NCBI GenBank assembly: GCA_002049455.2
Contig: KV918766.1
Span: 496,001-560,000 of the forward strand
Length of the DNA: 64,000 nucleotides
DNA from: Porphyra umbilicalis
Taxonomy: Eukaryota > Rhodophyta > Bangiophyceae > Bangiales > Bangiaceae
Direction: 5' to 3'
In this document: in pieces, positions 30,901 through 43,848 of the stretch
How the letters are laid out: each line of letters begins with the position of its first letter
Numbering within the stretch: position 1 is the first letter of the stretch
Position numbers and translations under genes: made by a program
Notes under the pieces: model-generated
What the model was told of the DNA's origin: nothing
Databases searched by the model: none
Seen by the model: the letters and a program-made list of their open reading frames with translations, nothing else

Positions 30901-33611
30901 GTCGACGCAATGGCGGCGATGGCTGGGGAGGAGGGCAACGACAGGTCCGTCACTGGTTGCCGCGGCAGCGGCGGCGACGACGCCCACGAGGCAAGCGCCG
31001 GGGCGGCAAGCGGCCCCGAGTAGGGCCGCGTCGGCGTTCTCGGCGGCGGGTTTGCCAAGGAAATGTCGACCGGCGCGCCGACGCCCGCCGACGCGTCAAG
31101 GCCGGCCGACGCGCGCTTGCGGGCGCGGATCTCGGCCAAGCGCCGGAGCAGCACCGCCTCCTCGTCCTCCTCGTCCGTCTCCTGGGCCTCCTCAGAGACC
31201 TCCTCGTCTTCCTCCGAGCCCCCCCCCGGCGCATCAATGCACGCCGACGCGGCGTTGGATTCGTCGCCGGCGGCCTCGGACGTGGTCGCGCTCTCGGCGC
31301 TATCGTCCGTGTCGGACCCGTCGGAAAAGAGGGGCGCCGACCGCTCGGCAATCACGCCGCCGTCGTCGACGCGCACCGCCGACGCGTCCGCATCGTCCAC
31401 GTCCGACGCGTCGTCGTCCTCCGTGTCGGTCGTGTCCTCTGGGGGCACCCCCCCGAGGCGCTCCTCCGTCCCGCACGAGAAGCACGTGGCGGCGTCCGAG
31501 GCGGCCGACGCCACACTCTGCGGCCGCCGGTAGGCCGGCGTGCCGTCGCCGCCCCCCCCCACTGCCGGCCGGCACGCCCCCCACAGCTGGTCCGTCGGCG
31601 TGCCCGCCAGCCCCGTCCGCACACAATCGACGGCACGGTAGGCCGCGTCGGCGGGCGTCGGCGGCGGCGGCATGGGCGACTCGGCTTCGAGGTCCGCGTG
31701 GCTGCCGCCACAGCCGGCGACTGCCGCCGCGGTCGCCGCCTCGTCGTCATCGACGAGCGCCAGCGGCGACGGCGGCGGCGCCGCCACCGCCAACGCGCTG
31801 CCGCCGGCAGCGGGCGGCCGCCCAAACCGCCGGGGCGCCCACCGCGAGTCGTCCCGCCCGGCCGCTGGCGACCGCATTGGCGGTACGGCCGCCGCGTCGG
31901 CTGCCGCCGCGGCGGTTGCCGCCTCGAGCGCCGCCAACCGCCGTTGCACGGCGCCTTCCGGCGCCGCCCCCGCCCCGGCGTCGACCGCCGGCGGCGCGGC
32001 GGGCGGCCGTAGCGCGGCGGTCAGCGCCTCAAAGCGGGCGGCCGTCGCCGGCACAACCCGCGGCGGCGTCGGCGGCTCGCCAGCCGCGTCGGCCGCCCCC
32101 CGCTGCCCGTCGGCGGCAGGCGGCCGTGGCCGCGGCGGCGCCGCCGCCGCCGCCGCCCGTGCCCGCGCGCCATCGTCCGCCACGGCGCGGGGCGCCAGGG
32201 AGAGCACAATCGGCCGCCGGCGCTCCGCGAGCGGGTCGCCATCCCCCCCCAGGCGGCGGGCGGCGGCGAGAAACGCGGCGGCGGCCGCCGCCGCCCGCAG
32301 CCGCCGTGGCGGCCGCCGCGCCGTACACGCCGCCATCACTTCCGTCAGCTCCGGCGGCGCGTCTGCGTGGCGGCACGGGTCCCCCGGCGGCGGATCCCCC
32401 CGCACCGTCCCCCGCAAGTAAATGTCGGCGGCCGGGAGCCCCGCCCACGGCTCGCACCCCGCAATCCAGTGCCACACGAGCATGCCAATGGCGTAGACGC
32501 AGGCGGCCTCAGAGCCGAGCACCGCCTTGGTCCGCGCCGTCATCCCCGGCGCGCCCTCGCGCCCGCCCGCCCCCTCGTCGACGGTCGGCGCCGCGCCGGC
32601 GCGGTGCCGCGCAAACGCTTCCGGCGCGAGGTAGGGGGCAAGCTCGTCAAGCGGCGGCGCGCCCGCCGAGCAGTCGAGGAGCGTGTCGACCATTTCGGGT
32701 TCGGACACCCACAGGTCCGCGGCGCACGCGTGTGGTGGCGCGCCGGGCGACGGTCCGCCGACGCCCTCGTGGGGCACGAGCCACACCGTGGCGGGGTGCA
32801 CCGTGACGATTAGGCCCGCCAAGGAGGCGGCGGCAACGGCCGACGCGAGGCCCGCCGCCCACCGCGCAACGACGGGCGGGGGCGGGGACGGCCACGCGCC
32901 GCCCGCCGCGTCGGCGGCGGCGCGCTCGAGCGCCGCGGAGAGGCGGATGCCTCCCGCCGGCACCGCCGTGAGGAGCACGTCCGGACTGTCGGGCGCACAG
33001 CCGGGCGCCACGCCGAGCAGCGGCACCACGTGGCTGTTGCGGAGGCCCATGAGGGCAGCGGTCGCCGCCGCCGACGGCGCCGCCGAGACGGTGACGGTGC
33101 CGGCGGCGGCGGCAGCCGCCCAGTCAGTCAACTCGGCGGTGGTTGGGGGAGGGGGACACGGGTGGGGGGGCGCCCCCGCCGCGCGGACGCCACCGAGGTG
33201 CCGACGGGCGCCGACGTTGGCACTAGCCACCGCCGCCGGCGCGGCGGCAACGTCGTGGCTCGTGCCGGGCGGGGAGGAGACGGCGCTCATATCTTCCAAC
33301 CCGAGGTCCGCCTCGGCGTCGCGGCCGCCGTCGCCGGTGGGGCCGTCAAAGGGGGACGTGGGGAAGAGCGGCGGCGGTGCGAGCAGGGACGGGCCCCGCG
33401 TGACGCGCGCCGTCGGTGCCGCCGCCCGGCTGTTGCCACCGCCGCCGCCGCCGCCGCCAGTGGCCGCGTCGGCGCCCTCCTCGGCCGCCGACGAGACGCC
33501 GGTGAGGATGGAGAGGGCGGCGGCAAAGTGGGCGCGGGCGGCGGCAGACGCCTGCTCCGCAGTCAAGGCGGTCGTGCCCCCGCCGCCACGCTCGCCCGCA
33601 CAAGAGTCCAT
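27958..33611 (-). CDS. Large pseudokinase-like / armadillo-like repeat protein
   Basis: About 1,880 residues from the ATG at 33611 (MDSCAGERGGGG). The N-terminal third has a degenerate kinase fold: MGLRNSHVVPLLGV (helix C to strand 4), LAGLIVTVHPATVWLV at the catalytic loop without an HRD triad, LAPYLAPE (the APE motif), then CVYAIGMLVWHWIAGCEPWAGL. With no HRD or DFG visible it is probably inactive. The middle is acidic and low in complexity (EEDEEVSEEAQETDEEDEEA). The C-terminal 700 residues are helical and repeat-like (VQERGCYALACASLGF, KQAAAALVGMVAGCAP), suggesting armadillo/HEAT folding. The two halves lie in different frames, meeting at a C5 run near 30042 (an extra C restores SSIWDAETVSS). 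It could still be two genes. Function unknown. Confidence 0.6.
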
Positions 33612-35955
33612 CGTCAGTCGTGGGGGGGGAGGGGGCGACGTGCCGCCGGTGGAGGTGACCGCGCCGCACGTAATCACCCACTGCCTGCGGACTTCGGTCG
33701 GAAAGAGGATGGGCACGCCACCGGCCCGTCCGCCCGCTGCCGCCCCTAGAGTGCTGGTATCCGTTATGGCCCCTGAGCCGCGGCTATCAGGAGGCAGCTG
33801 AGGAGGGGTGACCGCGACGGCGTATATCAGCGCGCGGCCGACGACGTCGTCGTCGCGGGGGAAACGGGTGGCCACTGGCAGTGGGGAGGGGAGGGTGGGG
33901 AAAGGGGGCGCCGACCCACACGAGGATGGCAGCCAATGGACGTTGCTGCGCGTCCCCGCCGCACGCCACTCCCGCGCAGTGGGGGTTTGCAGATGGAATC
34001 CCGCCCGCCCCCGTCGCCCGTCCCGCCGATCGGCCACGACCGCGGCGGCGGGGGGCGACGGCGCACACAGTGACGCGTGTGGCGGGTCGCGAACAGACGA
34101 GGTTCGTAGAGGAGGTGGGAGGGGGGGGGGCGAGCGATCGCGGGGTGGTGGTCTCGACGTTGCGTCGCGAACCGCCGCGCCCCCCCGAGTTGCACGCTCA
34201 CACCAACAATAGGGCCCCTCCCGCGGGGTCCCGCAGCTCCCACGCCCGCCCGTTGCAGCGCCACCCCTCACAAGGACGGACGTGGCACGCCCTGAACGAT
34301 GACCGCCGGCTGCGCAGGCAGCTGACAGCGTACCGTCGTACACGGTACCGTCGCTCGATGGAACCACCCGGGGGTCCCTCAGCAGCAACCTCGTGGCGGC
34401 CACAAGGGGGGGGGGGATGAACACAACGCAGGGCGCGTCCGTGCACTGTCCGCTGGGGTGGCGCGGCTGACCGTGACGTCCTACCGCCATGCTCCGCGTC
34501 GTTGGCGGTCTGCCCCCCCGCGCCGGCCGCCCGTGGTTGTCGTGGCCAAGGGTGTGGCGCGCCGCGCCTGGCACCCCCCGACGGAAGAGGCGTCGAGTGT
34601 GCAAGCAAATGGCACTACAACAAACGTGGGGAAGGGCGCCCGCCGCTACGCAGGCGCCGCCGCGTGCGTCCTTCCGTGCACGGGGGGCGGGTTGGGTGTG
34701 ATGGGGGAGAGGGAGGGGGCACCCCCGCGGCATCGCCGTGACGCCAAAAATGCAGTGGCAGGGGGCCCCCCAGGCGGACAGCGTAGCCGGCCGTCACGGG
34801 CGCCCATGGGAACGAGGCGCGGTACCTATGGGCGGCCGACAACCGCACGTGGCCGCCGCCACGGTCCGTTCCGTTTGGGTTGTCGCGCCGCCACGCGCCA
34901 GCTGCCACGTACGTAGGCGGCTCTGGAGCGAGGGCGGGCGCCACGCGGGCGGCAGCCGGGCCGGCGCGAGCGGTCGCCAAGTGGGGGGGGTCGTGGGTGG
35001 CGCTGCGAGCCCCACCCGCCGGTGTCCGCAGCCGCCGGCCGACAGCCGACGCAAAACCGGTGGGGGGCCCCACGACTATCGCGTCTGTGGCCGCTGGGGT
35101 GGTGCACACGCCCCCAATCGTGCAGCGACGGGGGCGGGGAGGGGCGGAAAGGGGCCGGGGTCCCTGCCTCGCTCTTCCACGGGAGAGGCTGGTCGCGCCG
35201 GATTTCTGACTGCTGACGCCGCCACCATCCTTCCTCTTGCACAGCTGTGTCCGACGCGTCGGGGGGCGGCAGTCCAGTGGTTGGTCCATCGGACCACGCC
35301 ATTGGCTGTCAACAGATTGAGCCCCGCACTACGTATAGCAGGTGGCAGTCTGAGGGCCGCCGTGGCTCGTGGCTGCTGCGCGGCACAAGCACGGGAAACT
35401 ACCGGGTGACACGCTGAGCTTCCAACATTACAGTTCCCGACACTGTGGGGGATTGTTGTGACTGAATCAGACATCAGGCAGGGAAATTAGCTGGATGCGT
35501 AGTTCAGTTGAGCCCTTGATTCAACGGGTGCTACTTACAGATATTGAAAAGAGAGGAGGCGCACGGAAAGGAGCCTCGGCTTCTGCACAGTACAGTAAAG
35601 TGGAGTATCCAGATATGCATATGCACAGCAGGCAAGCGGGACCCCTCTGGCGCTGCCACTGCGCGCACGCGGGCCAAGAGGCACCCCGCTCCCGTTGGGT
35701 CTGGCGTTGGCCCACCGCGAACCGGCACCGCCCTTGGCTGACTCGGCCTCGGTCCCCCCTTTTCCCTCGTTGATCCTTGCACGCCGCTGGCGTCTTTGTC
35801 GTTCCCTGCGGACCGCCCTGTGCGCACTCGTGCACTCTTCCTGCTGCTTGCCTTGCCCGCCGCCCCACCGCCCACGCTTCCGTCTCCTCTACCAGTCGGC
35901 CTCCGCGTCCCCCCCCCCCATTCCCCCCCCCTCCCCTGCCCCCAACGCGCCGACG
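33612..35955. other. Divergent intergenic region
   Basis: Between the pseudokinase gene (minus) and the MLRQ gene (plus). It contains only Arg/Pro/Ala-rich shadow ORFs. 35.40-35.62 kb is AT-richer. Confidence 0.4.
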
Positions 35956-36540
35956 ATGCAGGCGACCAAATTCGCCTCCTTCAAAGCCCGCTGGGTGCGC
36001 CCCGAGGTGTACCCCCTCGCCGCCGCCATTGGCGCTGCCGTCGGCCTCTGCTCCTACTTTGTCGTCCACAAGGCCACCGCCGACCCGTCGGTGACGTGGG
36101 ACCGCACCGCCCGCGCGTCGGGGGTGGAAGCCCAGTACGCCGGCCGCGTCGCCGACGATGGGTCCGTGACGCCCCTGTGGGGGGCGGTCAAGAGCCGCAG
36201 CATCCGCATCTTTGACACTGGCAACCCGGTGATGGACGCCAAGCGGGGGGGGGGGGGGGGCTCCCAGAGGGGGACGAGTGAGACGCGCGGGGCACCGCCG
36301 GGGGGGGACCGGCGTTTGCGGGTGGGGCGCCGGGGGGGGGCACGCCGGTCGGTCGCGGGCGTGGCGGCCGCGGGTGCGGCGACGGCGGCGGCTGGTGCGG
36401 ACGTGCGCCGTGCCGACGATGAGGACACGGCTTTGCTCTGCACCTGCGCCGTGGCCCTGTCGCTCGCGTGGACTCGTGTGACGGCCGCCCATGCAGCGGA
36501 TGGGGTGGTCTCGGGCGCTTGGGCTGTCGGGCGTGAATGA
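35956..36540 (+). CDS. Complex I MLRQ/B12D-type subunit
   Basis: The small MLRQ (NDUFA4/B12D) family has one membrane span and is associated with respiratory complexes in mitochondria. From the ATG at 35956 it reads MQATKFASFKARWVRPEVYP. A hydrophobic span follows (LAAAIGAAVGLCSYFVVHK), then DPSVTWDRTARASG. The family signature is the PEVYPL block plus the span and the NPxV-like block. The family length is about 100 residues and is reached near MDAKRG (36240). A G16 run follows (36245-36260). As written, the frame stays open to 36540. With a one- or two-base change in that run it would stop at 36281 (LPEGDE then TGA), which gives a more normal length. I therefore trust only the first 95 residues. 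Confidence 0.8.
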   Translation: MQATKFASFKARWVRPEVYPLAAAIGAAVGLCSYFVVHKATADPSVTWDRTARASGVEAQYAGRVADDGSVTPLWGAVKSRSIRIFDTGNPVMDAKRGGGGGSQRGTSETRGAPPGGDRRLRVGRRGGARRSVAGVAAAGAATAAAGADVRRADDEDTALLCTCAVALSLAWTRVTAAHAADGVVSGAWAVGRE

Positions 36541-36794
36541 GTGCTGGGCATGTGTGGGCGGTGCCACTTTGCGTTGGTGTCGTGCGGCGCTGCTGTTTGT
36601 TGAGGGTCGACCGTGGGCGACCGCCTGGCGGCCGTCGTTGTCGGTGGGCCTGTTTGTTAGTGGGGCACGGGGTCTTTGCTTGCTGTTTTCGTGTTTTTTC
36701 CGAAGTTGCGTAGTCCCGCTCCTGCTCGCACCGCCCGCCCCGCGCGGACTGGAAAAAAATGCAACACCCCGCCGGCGCCCCCGCCGCGCGCCAC

Positions 36795-37564
36795 TCACCT
36801 CCGAGCGCCCCCCCCCCCCCCCCCCCCCCCTCCTCGTCCTCGTCGGGCAGCACGACCCCCCGCGGCGCCGTCCGCGCGACGGCCGCCGCCCACCCCCCCC
36901 CCCCCGGGGCGCGAGCACCCGCACCCGCGGCGGCGGCGGCGGCGGCGGCGCCCCCGGCGGGGGGGGCGCCTCGCCCGGCACCTCGCCCGGCACCTCGGCC
37001 ACCGCCGCGGCGCCGCGCCCCCCGTTTGGGCGGAAGCCACTCGCGTCCCGGTACACCTCCTCCCGCGACGGGACGGTGACGACGCCCGGCCCCCAGCCGT
37101 CCTCGGAGCGCGGCGGCCGCACGACCGACAGGCTGCTCGCGTCGCCGCGGAGGGAGGAGCCGCCGCGCGGCAGCGGCGCGGCCGACATCCCGCTGCCGCC
37201 GCCCCCAACGGACGGCCCCCGCGCGGAGGAGCCAAAGGAGGGGCCGCGGAGGGAGACAAAGGACGGGCCCCACGACGACGCGCCGAGCGCCGACGGCGGG
37301 CGCGTCACAAAGCGGGGGGCGCCCCCGTGCCCGTCGTCGTTGTGGGCGGGGGCGGCACCGCCGCCGGGGCCCTCGCTGTTGGTGGCGGGGAGGGGGCGGG
37401 GGAGCCGCGGCCGGTCGGGGGGGGGGGGCGCCCGCCCCCGCCCGCCACTCGTCGAACCACTCGTCGGGCCCGTCGTCATGGACGCGGTCGTGCAAACGCT
37501 CGGCGCGGCGCCGCCAAACTTGCCGCTCGGCGGCTCCTTGGGCGGCCCGCCGTCGGCCGCCTCT

Positions 37565-37605
<41 letters not shown>

Positions 37606-38432
37606 GACGCGCGCGGCTTCCGCGTCGAGGGCGTCCGCCTCTTGCTTTTCCACTTCGGCCCACTCGTCGCCGAACGGCACGTAGTTCCCCCCCTCCACGG
37701 CGTCGCCCTCGGATTCCGTGGCGGCCGCCTCGAGCGCCGCGCGGCGGCGGCGGACGCACGCAACCCCCCCCCCCCCACGAGCAGCAGCGCAGACACCATG
37801 ACGCCGACGCCGATGGCGACCCAGGCGGCGCCCGAGAGCCCCCCCGCGAGCGCCACGGGCGGCGCAAAGCGCTGCGTCACCGCCCCGCGCAGCCGGCCTT
37901 GGGGCACCGCCCGGGGGCGCCGACGGGCCCCGTCTCGCGGGGCTGCAGCCACGCCACCCACAACCCGTCGGCGGCCCCGTCGAGGCGCGCGGGCGCCCAC
38001 ACCACCTGCACGACCGCGTCCGAGGTGGTCGCGAGCGCCACGCCCGCGGCGGCCGCGCCGACCACCTCCCACGACGGCCGCGCGTTGATGAGCCCCGCCC
38101 CCACCGTCACCGCGTCGGCCGTGAGGGTGCCGGCGGGGACGGACCAGGAGAGGACGTGCGTAAACGTTTCGTTGCCATTGCCGACCTTGTTGACCACCTC
38201 TGTGGGGGGGGGGGGGGGGGGGGCGCCGGGGAGGCCCGGCGGCGGCGTCTCGCCGGGCGCCAGCGGGAGGGGGACAAAGCCCAAGCCCCCACACGCCGCC
38301 GTCAAGTCCGTGGCGATGCCCTTGCGCACATTGTACCGCAGCTCCCACTCGGTGGCGACGCCGGCGGGGACGGCCCAGGCGATGATTTTGCGGGCGCCCA
38401 CAACCACGTCGCGCGAAAAGGGGGGCGCGCCC

Positions 38433-38463
<31 letters not shown>

Positions 38464-38806
38464 GGGAGGTCCGCTGGAAGAAGGTGACGACCGGGACCAC
38501 GTCGGGCAACGTCGGCGGGGCGGGGAGGACGCGGGTAAAGTTGCGCGCGGGGCCCGCCGGCAGGGCGATCGTCTCCCTGACGAGGTAGCTGCAGTCGTTG
38601 GGGGACGGCTCGAGGGTGACGCCGACGGCGCAGGCAAAGTCCACCGCGCCGGGGGGGAGGGCACACCCGCCGCCGCCCGTCTGCGCCACCCCGAGCGACG
38701 GGCACGTCACGAGGGAGAGGGCGGCGGCGGCGGCGGCGGCAGCCAGCGCAGGGGCGGCGGCACGCGGCCGTGGCCGCCGCCGCCGCGGGCGCGCCGCCCC
38801 GCACAT
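36795..38806 (-). CDS. Signal-peptide membrane protein with DUF2207-like ectodomain
   Basis: Starting at the ATG of 38806, MCGAARPRRRRPRPR is followed by a hydrophobic stretch (ALAAAAAAAALSLVTC) and a likely cleavage site near SLGVAQT. The following 280 residues alternate predicted strands with blocks typical of DUF2207 proteins: CSYLVRETIALPAGPARNFTRVLP, KIIAWAVPAG, EWELRYNVRKGI and FTHVLSWSVPAGTLTADAV. A single membrane span follows (LSGAAWVAIGVGVMVSALLLV), then a tail starting near EGGNYVPFGDEWAEVEKQEA with a poly-Ala run and a Gly/Pro/Ser-rich end. The span and tail are in other frames than the ectodomain. The frame changes near 37885-37920 and 37760, both at C/G runs. The 3' end (36795) is the least certain part. 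Function unknown. Confidence 0.5.
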
Positions 38807-40657
38807 CGGGCGGGGGGGTGGGGCGCCCGGCGGGGCGCCCCCACCGCCGTCGCCGCCACCGACGGCGCTGCCGCAGACGGCACCGTGGGTGGGGGGAGCC
38901 CCGTGCCGCCGGCAGATGCCGTCGACGGGGGCGGCTCTTGTGCGTGGTGGGCCAACAGCGGGGAGCGGCCGAAAAGACGCGGCACGAGCGGGGCGGGCCG
39001 CCGGGAGCGCCCGCTCGCCGCGACCGGGGTGCCGACACCGACGGGCCGCCCGTGCGGCTGCCGTCGAGCCGCGCGCCGACACGAGCGCCAGCCAGGTGCT
39101 ACCAAACCCCCGGAGGAGGGCGACGGCGGCTAAGCTGGCGGGGAGGGCACGCGGGGGTGGGGGGGGGGGGGGGGGGGGTGGGAGCGCTTTCAGCTCACTC
39201 GCCGCCTCTGCCCCGACTTGCAGTCCCAGGCCGGCGGTCGTCGCGCGCCCCGCCACGGCCACGGCGGCGCGACGGCGGGAGCGCCGCGGCAGCCGCGCCG
39301 CCTCGGCGTGTACGTCACGCACCACCGACCGGGTGGCCGCGGGGTAGGCCGCCACAGGACACCCGCAGCCCATTATGGGAAAAGGGTGACGGCCCGCGGG
39401 GCGCCGCGGGCGGTGCGGCGACGGTTGGCCGCTGGCAGCCACTGCTGGTGGAACAAAACAACCCACGCCGTGTCAGCGAGCCGGCACGGAGTGTGGGCGC
39501 AACGTCCAGGCACTCATTTGTCTCGAGAGGGAGCGTCAGACCCGCCAAAATCCGGGCGCAGGGGCCACCCTGCCTGTCAACAGGGCCGGTGCGTCGCAAG
39601 GCCACCGGCAACCTTTTTTCCAATTGGCCGCGTGCGACTGAGGGCGTGAGGAGGTGAAACGAATCTCGGCGGACACACAGGGTGAAAGCACGGCGCGAGC
39701 AAGGACCTACCAGGCCGTGTGGTCAATGTCTGGATGAATCCAGGGCCGTGGCCAATCGCTGGCCATATTTGGGCTCGTCGGCGACTGCGCAGACCGCCGG
39801 CAACGGACAGACACGGTCAGGGGGTGCCACGCGGACACCAACAGGCACAGGGTCACCCACACAGCGGGCGGAGCCGGCTCTCGGCCAGCCGCGCTCCGTT
39901 CAGCCACCCCAAGGTTTTCAGCCGAGTTTTGCAAGACCGGGGTCGCCCCGCGTCCGACGGCTGCATTTGGGGCCCCGCACGGGGCATTGCTGCGCGGTGC
40001 GAGCGCCCGTACGTGGTCAACGTATGGGCAGGGGCGGCTGCCGCCGGACTGTGCTGCACCGGGAGGCCGACAAGCATCTTCAAGATGCAGGCTCAAGGCT
40101 TGAGCCTGTCTGTGGTTCCACCGGCTCGCCCTCAAACTGTCCCCGCGCGAGCGCCTGACAAGCGGGGCACGCCTCCCACCTCCGTCAAAAATGAAATGTG
40201 GAGCAAAAGGGAGGGAATCACGGTGATTCCCACTCGGCGCGTCGGGAGACGTCGTGCGCGCCAGCCCGCCCGCTCAGCCCCCCCCAGCCCCGGGGCTGTT
40301 GGGGCCCCAACCCGCGCACCGCCACGAGCGCGGTTGCCAACCACAAGCGTGGCGGGCGGCGGTCCGAGGAGCGAAATCTGTCGACGGCAGGGCGAGGGGT
40401 GGGCCCCCCCCCCCCCCATTGGCCGCGCCCGCGTGGCGGCCGCGCGGGTCCACACGGCGTTTTCGGCGCGTCTGCGCCGCGCCGCGGCGCGCGCGCGCCG
40501 CCGACCGGTCGGTCGGTCCGTGTCAGGCTGGCGGTCGCGGACGCGCGGCAGCCCCCCCGCCGCGGCCGCGCCACGGACGGCGTGGTGGGGGCTGCACGAG
40601 CACCCCGCCACCCGCCGCCGGCGGTGGCGCGGGCGGTGGGCGCTCGGGGGGCGCGCT

Positions 40658-40697
<40 letters not shown>

Positions 40698-41594
40698 GGC
40701 GTGCGGCACGGGGCGCTCAGACGGTTTGGCATCCGCCGGGGCGGGGGCGCCCTCAGTTCGGCTTGCGCCGCACCCACGCGGCGTGTGCGGGGTGGCGCCG
40801 CACACACCCACGCGGCGGGTGCTTCATGATGAAGCACAACCCGGGTGGAGCGCGGCGCCGCGAGCACCATGAGGGGGATCCTGCGTGCCGTCGCGCGGGG
40901 TGTGGCGGCGCGACGGACTGTAACCGGCGCGTGGTTCCGTCCTGTCATCGCGGCCCAGCGGGGATTTGTCAGGACCCGCCCGCGCACGGCGGTACGGCGG
41001 TACGCGTGTCGTTTGACGTGGGAGCCGCCTCCGCACCGGCCGCCACACTAGGATGTTTCACGGTTTGCCGGTTGGTCGGTGCACACGGACGGTCGGACGC
41101 TCATGTCAAACATCAAATTCGTTCGCTTCCAACAGAAAGAGCCACAGAAGAGAACGTACCACTTCAAGAGCCTCAATTGTGGACGCAAATGGCGGACAGG
41201 CAGCCGCGGGGTCGCAAGAAGCCCTCTGGGAGCTGATGCTCAGCGGAATGAGAACGTTTGTCATGTACTTATGCCTCCATTGTGCGCCTGACGGAACGCA
41301 AGGGCCTGGGTCATCGCCGTTACGACCGTAATGACAGGTGGAACTGAAGTATGACCATAGGCCTCGCCCGAACGCCTGGTTGGCACCGACCGTTCGCACC
41401 GACCGACCGTTCGCACCGACCGAACGAAAAAACTATGAAACCCCCTACTCTTTAGGCAGACACCCGACCCGTCCCTTGTTGCGGCCGTCACCCGCCAACA
41501 AAAAAAGCGGCCCGCGCCTCGCGCCCCCGACACGGCCCCCCCGCGGCGGGGCTCTCCTCCGTCCCCCCCTGCCGCACCCGACGGCGGGGGGCGG
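38807..41594. other. Intergenic, no gene recognised
   Basis: Holds a long plus-strand open frame (39719-41236) of Arg/Pro/Ala composition without motifs, which I treat as non-coding. The part at 41.05-41.45 kb is AT-richer. It includes short tandem CCGACCGTTCGCA words near 41390-41425. Confidence 0.4.
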
Positions 41595-41986
41595 TCAAAA
41601 CACAAAGCCGTCCGCGTCCGAAAAGGCGTCGGCGGTGTCGCCCCCGCTGCTCTCCCCGTCGTCGGGGCTGCTGCTGCCGTCGCTGCGGCTGCCGCCGCCG
41701 CTGCGGCTGCCGCTGCCGCCGCCGCCGCCGCCGCCGCGGCTGCTGCTGCGGCTGCTGCTGCGGCTGCGGCGCCCCCCCCGTTGCCACGCCGCGGCGCTTC
41801 CCCCCCCCGCCCCCCCCCGCCCCCGCCGCCGGCGCACGCGCGTCGGGCGGGGCGCCGTCCACGCCCCCCCCCCCCCCCCCCGACGGCTCGTCATCCGACG
41901 ACGAGACGGGGGCGTAGCCCGTGTCGACGACCGCCCACGCGGCCGCCTCGACCGTGTCGCCGCCGCCGCCCGCCGCCCGGGGAGCC

Positions 41987-42020
<34 letters not shown>

Positions 42021-42531
42021 GCCCACACCCCACCCGCCCGCCCCGTCGGCCCAGCCGTCTGTGGCGGGGCGCCCGCGGTAGACGCCCGGCGCGCGGGTGC
42101 GGCGGACGCCGCCGCCAATGAGGCGCTCCCCGTCCGACCCCCCCCGTCGGTGGTGCTGTGCGTGGCGCCGCCGCCCCCGCCGTCGTCGACGTCGTCGTCG
42201 CCGCCGCCGCCGCCGTCGGCGCCGTCGCGCGCACCCTCAGAGCCCGACGGGCACGCGCCCGACGGCGCCTCGTCCGCCGCGCACCGCACGTCGACGGGGG
42301 CGGCCGGCGCGCCGGCGGGCGCGGGGGGAAAGGCGCCGCCGACGACCGCCAGCCGCCGCAAGAGGCAGTCGCCAAACACCAGCGACGCGGGCGCGCCGGC
42401 CGCCGCGCCGTCGCTATTGCCATTGCCGTCGCCGGCGGCCGGTGGCGGCGGCGGCGGCAGCAGCGCCAGCGGCGGCAGCGTCGCGCGGGGCAACAGCGGC
42501 CGCCGCACGGCCGCACTGTGGGCGCGGGCGG

Positions 42532-42562
<31 letters not shown>

Positions 42563-43554
42563 CACGGGGGCCATCCCCCCTTCCCCCCTTCCCCCCCCCC
42601 CCCCGCCCCCCCCCCCCCCCCCACGTCAGCCGGTCGAGCGCCGCCCGCAGCACCCCCACCAGCACCGGTTCCCCCCCCCGCACGCACAAAGAGGCGACGA
42701 CCTCGCGGAGGAGCTCCCCCACGCGCCGCAGGTTGTACACGAGCTCCCCCGGGGGCACCCCCCCGCCGCCGCCGCCGTCGCCACACACCCCGCCCGCGCC
42801 GACGGGTCGACGAGGGCCCGTGCCCCCCCCGCCCCCCCCCCGCCGCGGAGCCGCCGCCACGGCGGCGGGCGGGGGCGTGGCGGCGGGCTCCCCCCCCCCC
42901 CCAAAAAGAGGGCCACCGCCGGGAGGAGCCCCCAATTCAACGACGCGACGAGGCACCCGTCGGGGGTGTGGGCGCACACCCCCGCCGCCGCCTCGGCGCC
43001 GTGCACCCGCTGCGCGGCGGCAAGCACCGCCCGCTGCGCAACGCCGGCGGGCGTGTCGGGCGGGGCGAGCCCCCCCGCCGCGCGCGCCGCCGCCCCGCCG
43101 CCCCGCCACCGGACGGTGAGGGCGGACAAGACGCCCGCGGCGGCGGCGGGGGTGCACGCCGCCAGCGCGGCCGCGCCGGCGCCGGTCGTCGCTTCCGCCG
43201 CCAGCAGCGGGTGGACGGTCGTGATGGCGAGCGCGGCGGCGCCCGACCGGGTGAGGTGGGGGGGGGGGGGGGGGGGGGGGGCGCACCCGTGGCCGCGCCG
43301 GGGGGGGGGGGGGGGAGATGTAGCCGAGCGCGCGCGCGGCCGCCAGCTGCGCCCGCGCGGCCGCCGCGAGGGCGGCGTGGGGGGGGCGAGGCGGGGGCGG
43401 CGAGCGCCGCAACGCCGGCGGCGAGGGCGGGCGGTAGCGGGAGGGGGGCGGGGGGGCCGCAAGCAGCGACGCTGCGCGCGCGCGGAGGAGCCGGTGGCGA
43501 AAGCACCCAAACGTCGAGCCGAGCAGCGCGTCGAGGGTCGGGGGGGGGGGGTCT

Positions 43555-43616
<62 letters not shown>

Positions 43617-43814
43617 GTTTGCCGCCCCCGCCGCTGCCACCGCCGCGCCGTCTGCGCCATTGCCGCCGCGCGCGGCACGGCCGTTGGCGTCCCCGCAGCC
43701 GCCGCCGCCGTCACGGCCGTTGCCGTCGCGCTCGCCCCCCACCCCCCCCCCCGCCCGCGCCGCGTACTGCAACACCGCCGGGTACTCACACACAAAGCGG
43801 CTGACGAGGTCGGC

Positions 43815-43848
<34 letters not shown>

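Noticed and set aside
39719..41236. 505-residue plus-strand ORF
   Set aside because: Arg/Pro-rich with no recognisable motif, overlapped by other open frames on both strands. Long ORFs arise by chance at this GC content.
43555..43620. (GCC)n run as a possible regulatory microsatellite
   Set aside because: It lies inside the helicase reading frame and simply encodes poly-Ala, like similar runs at 37563 and 45781.
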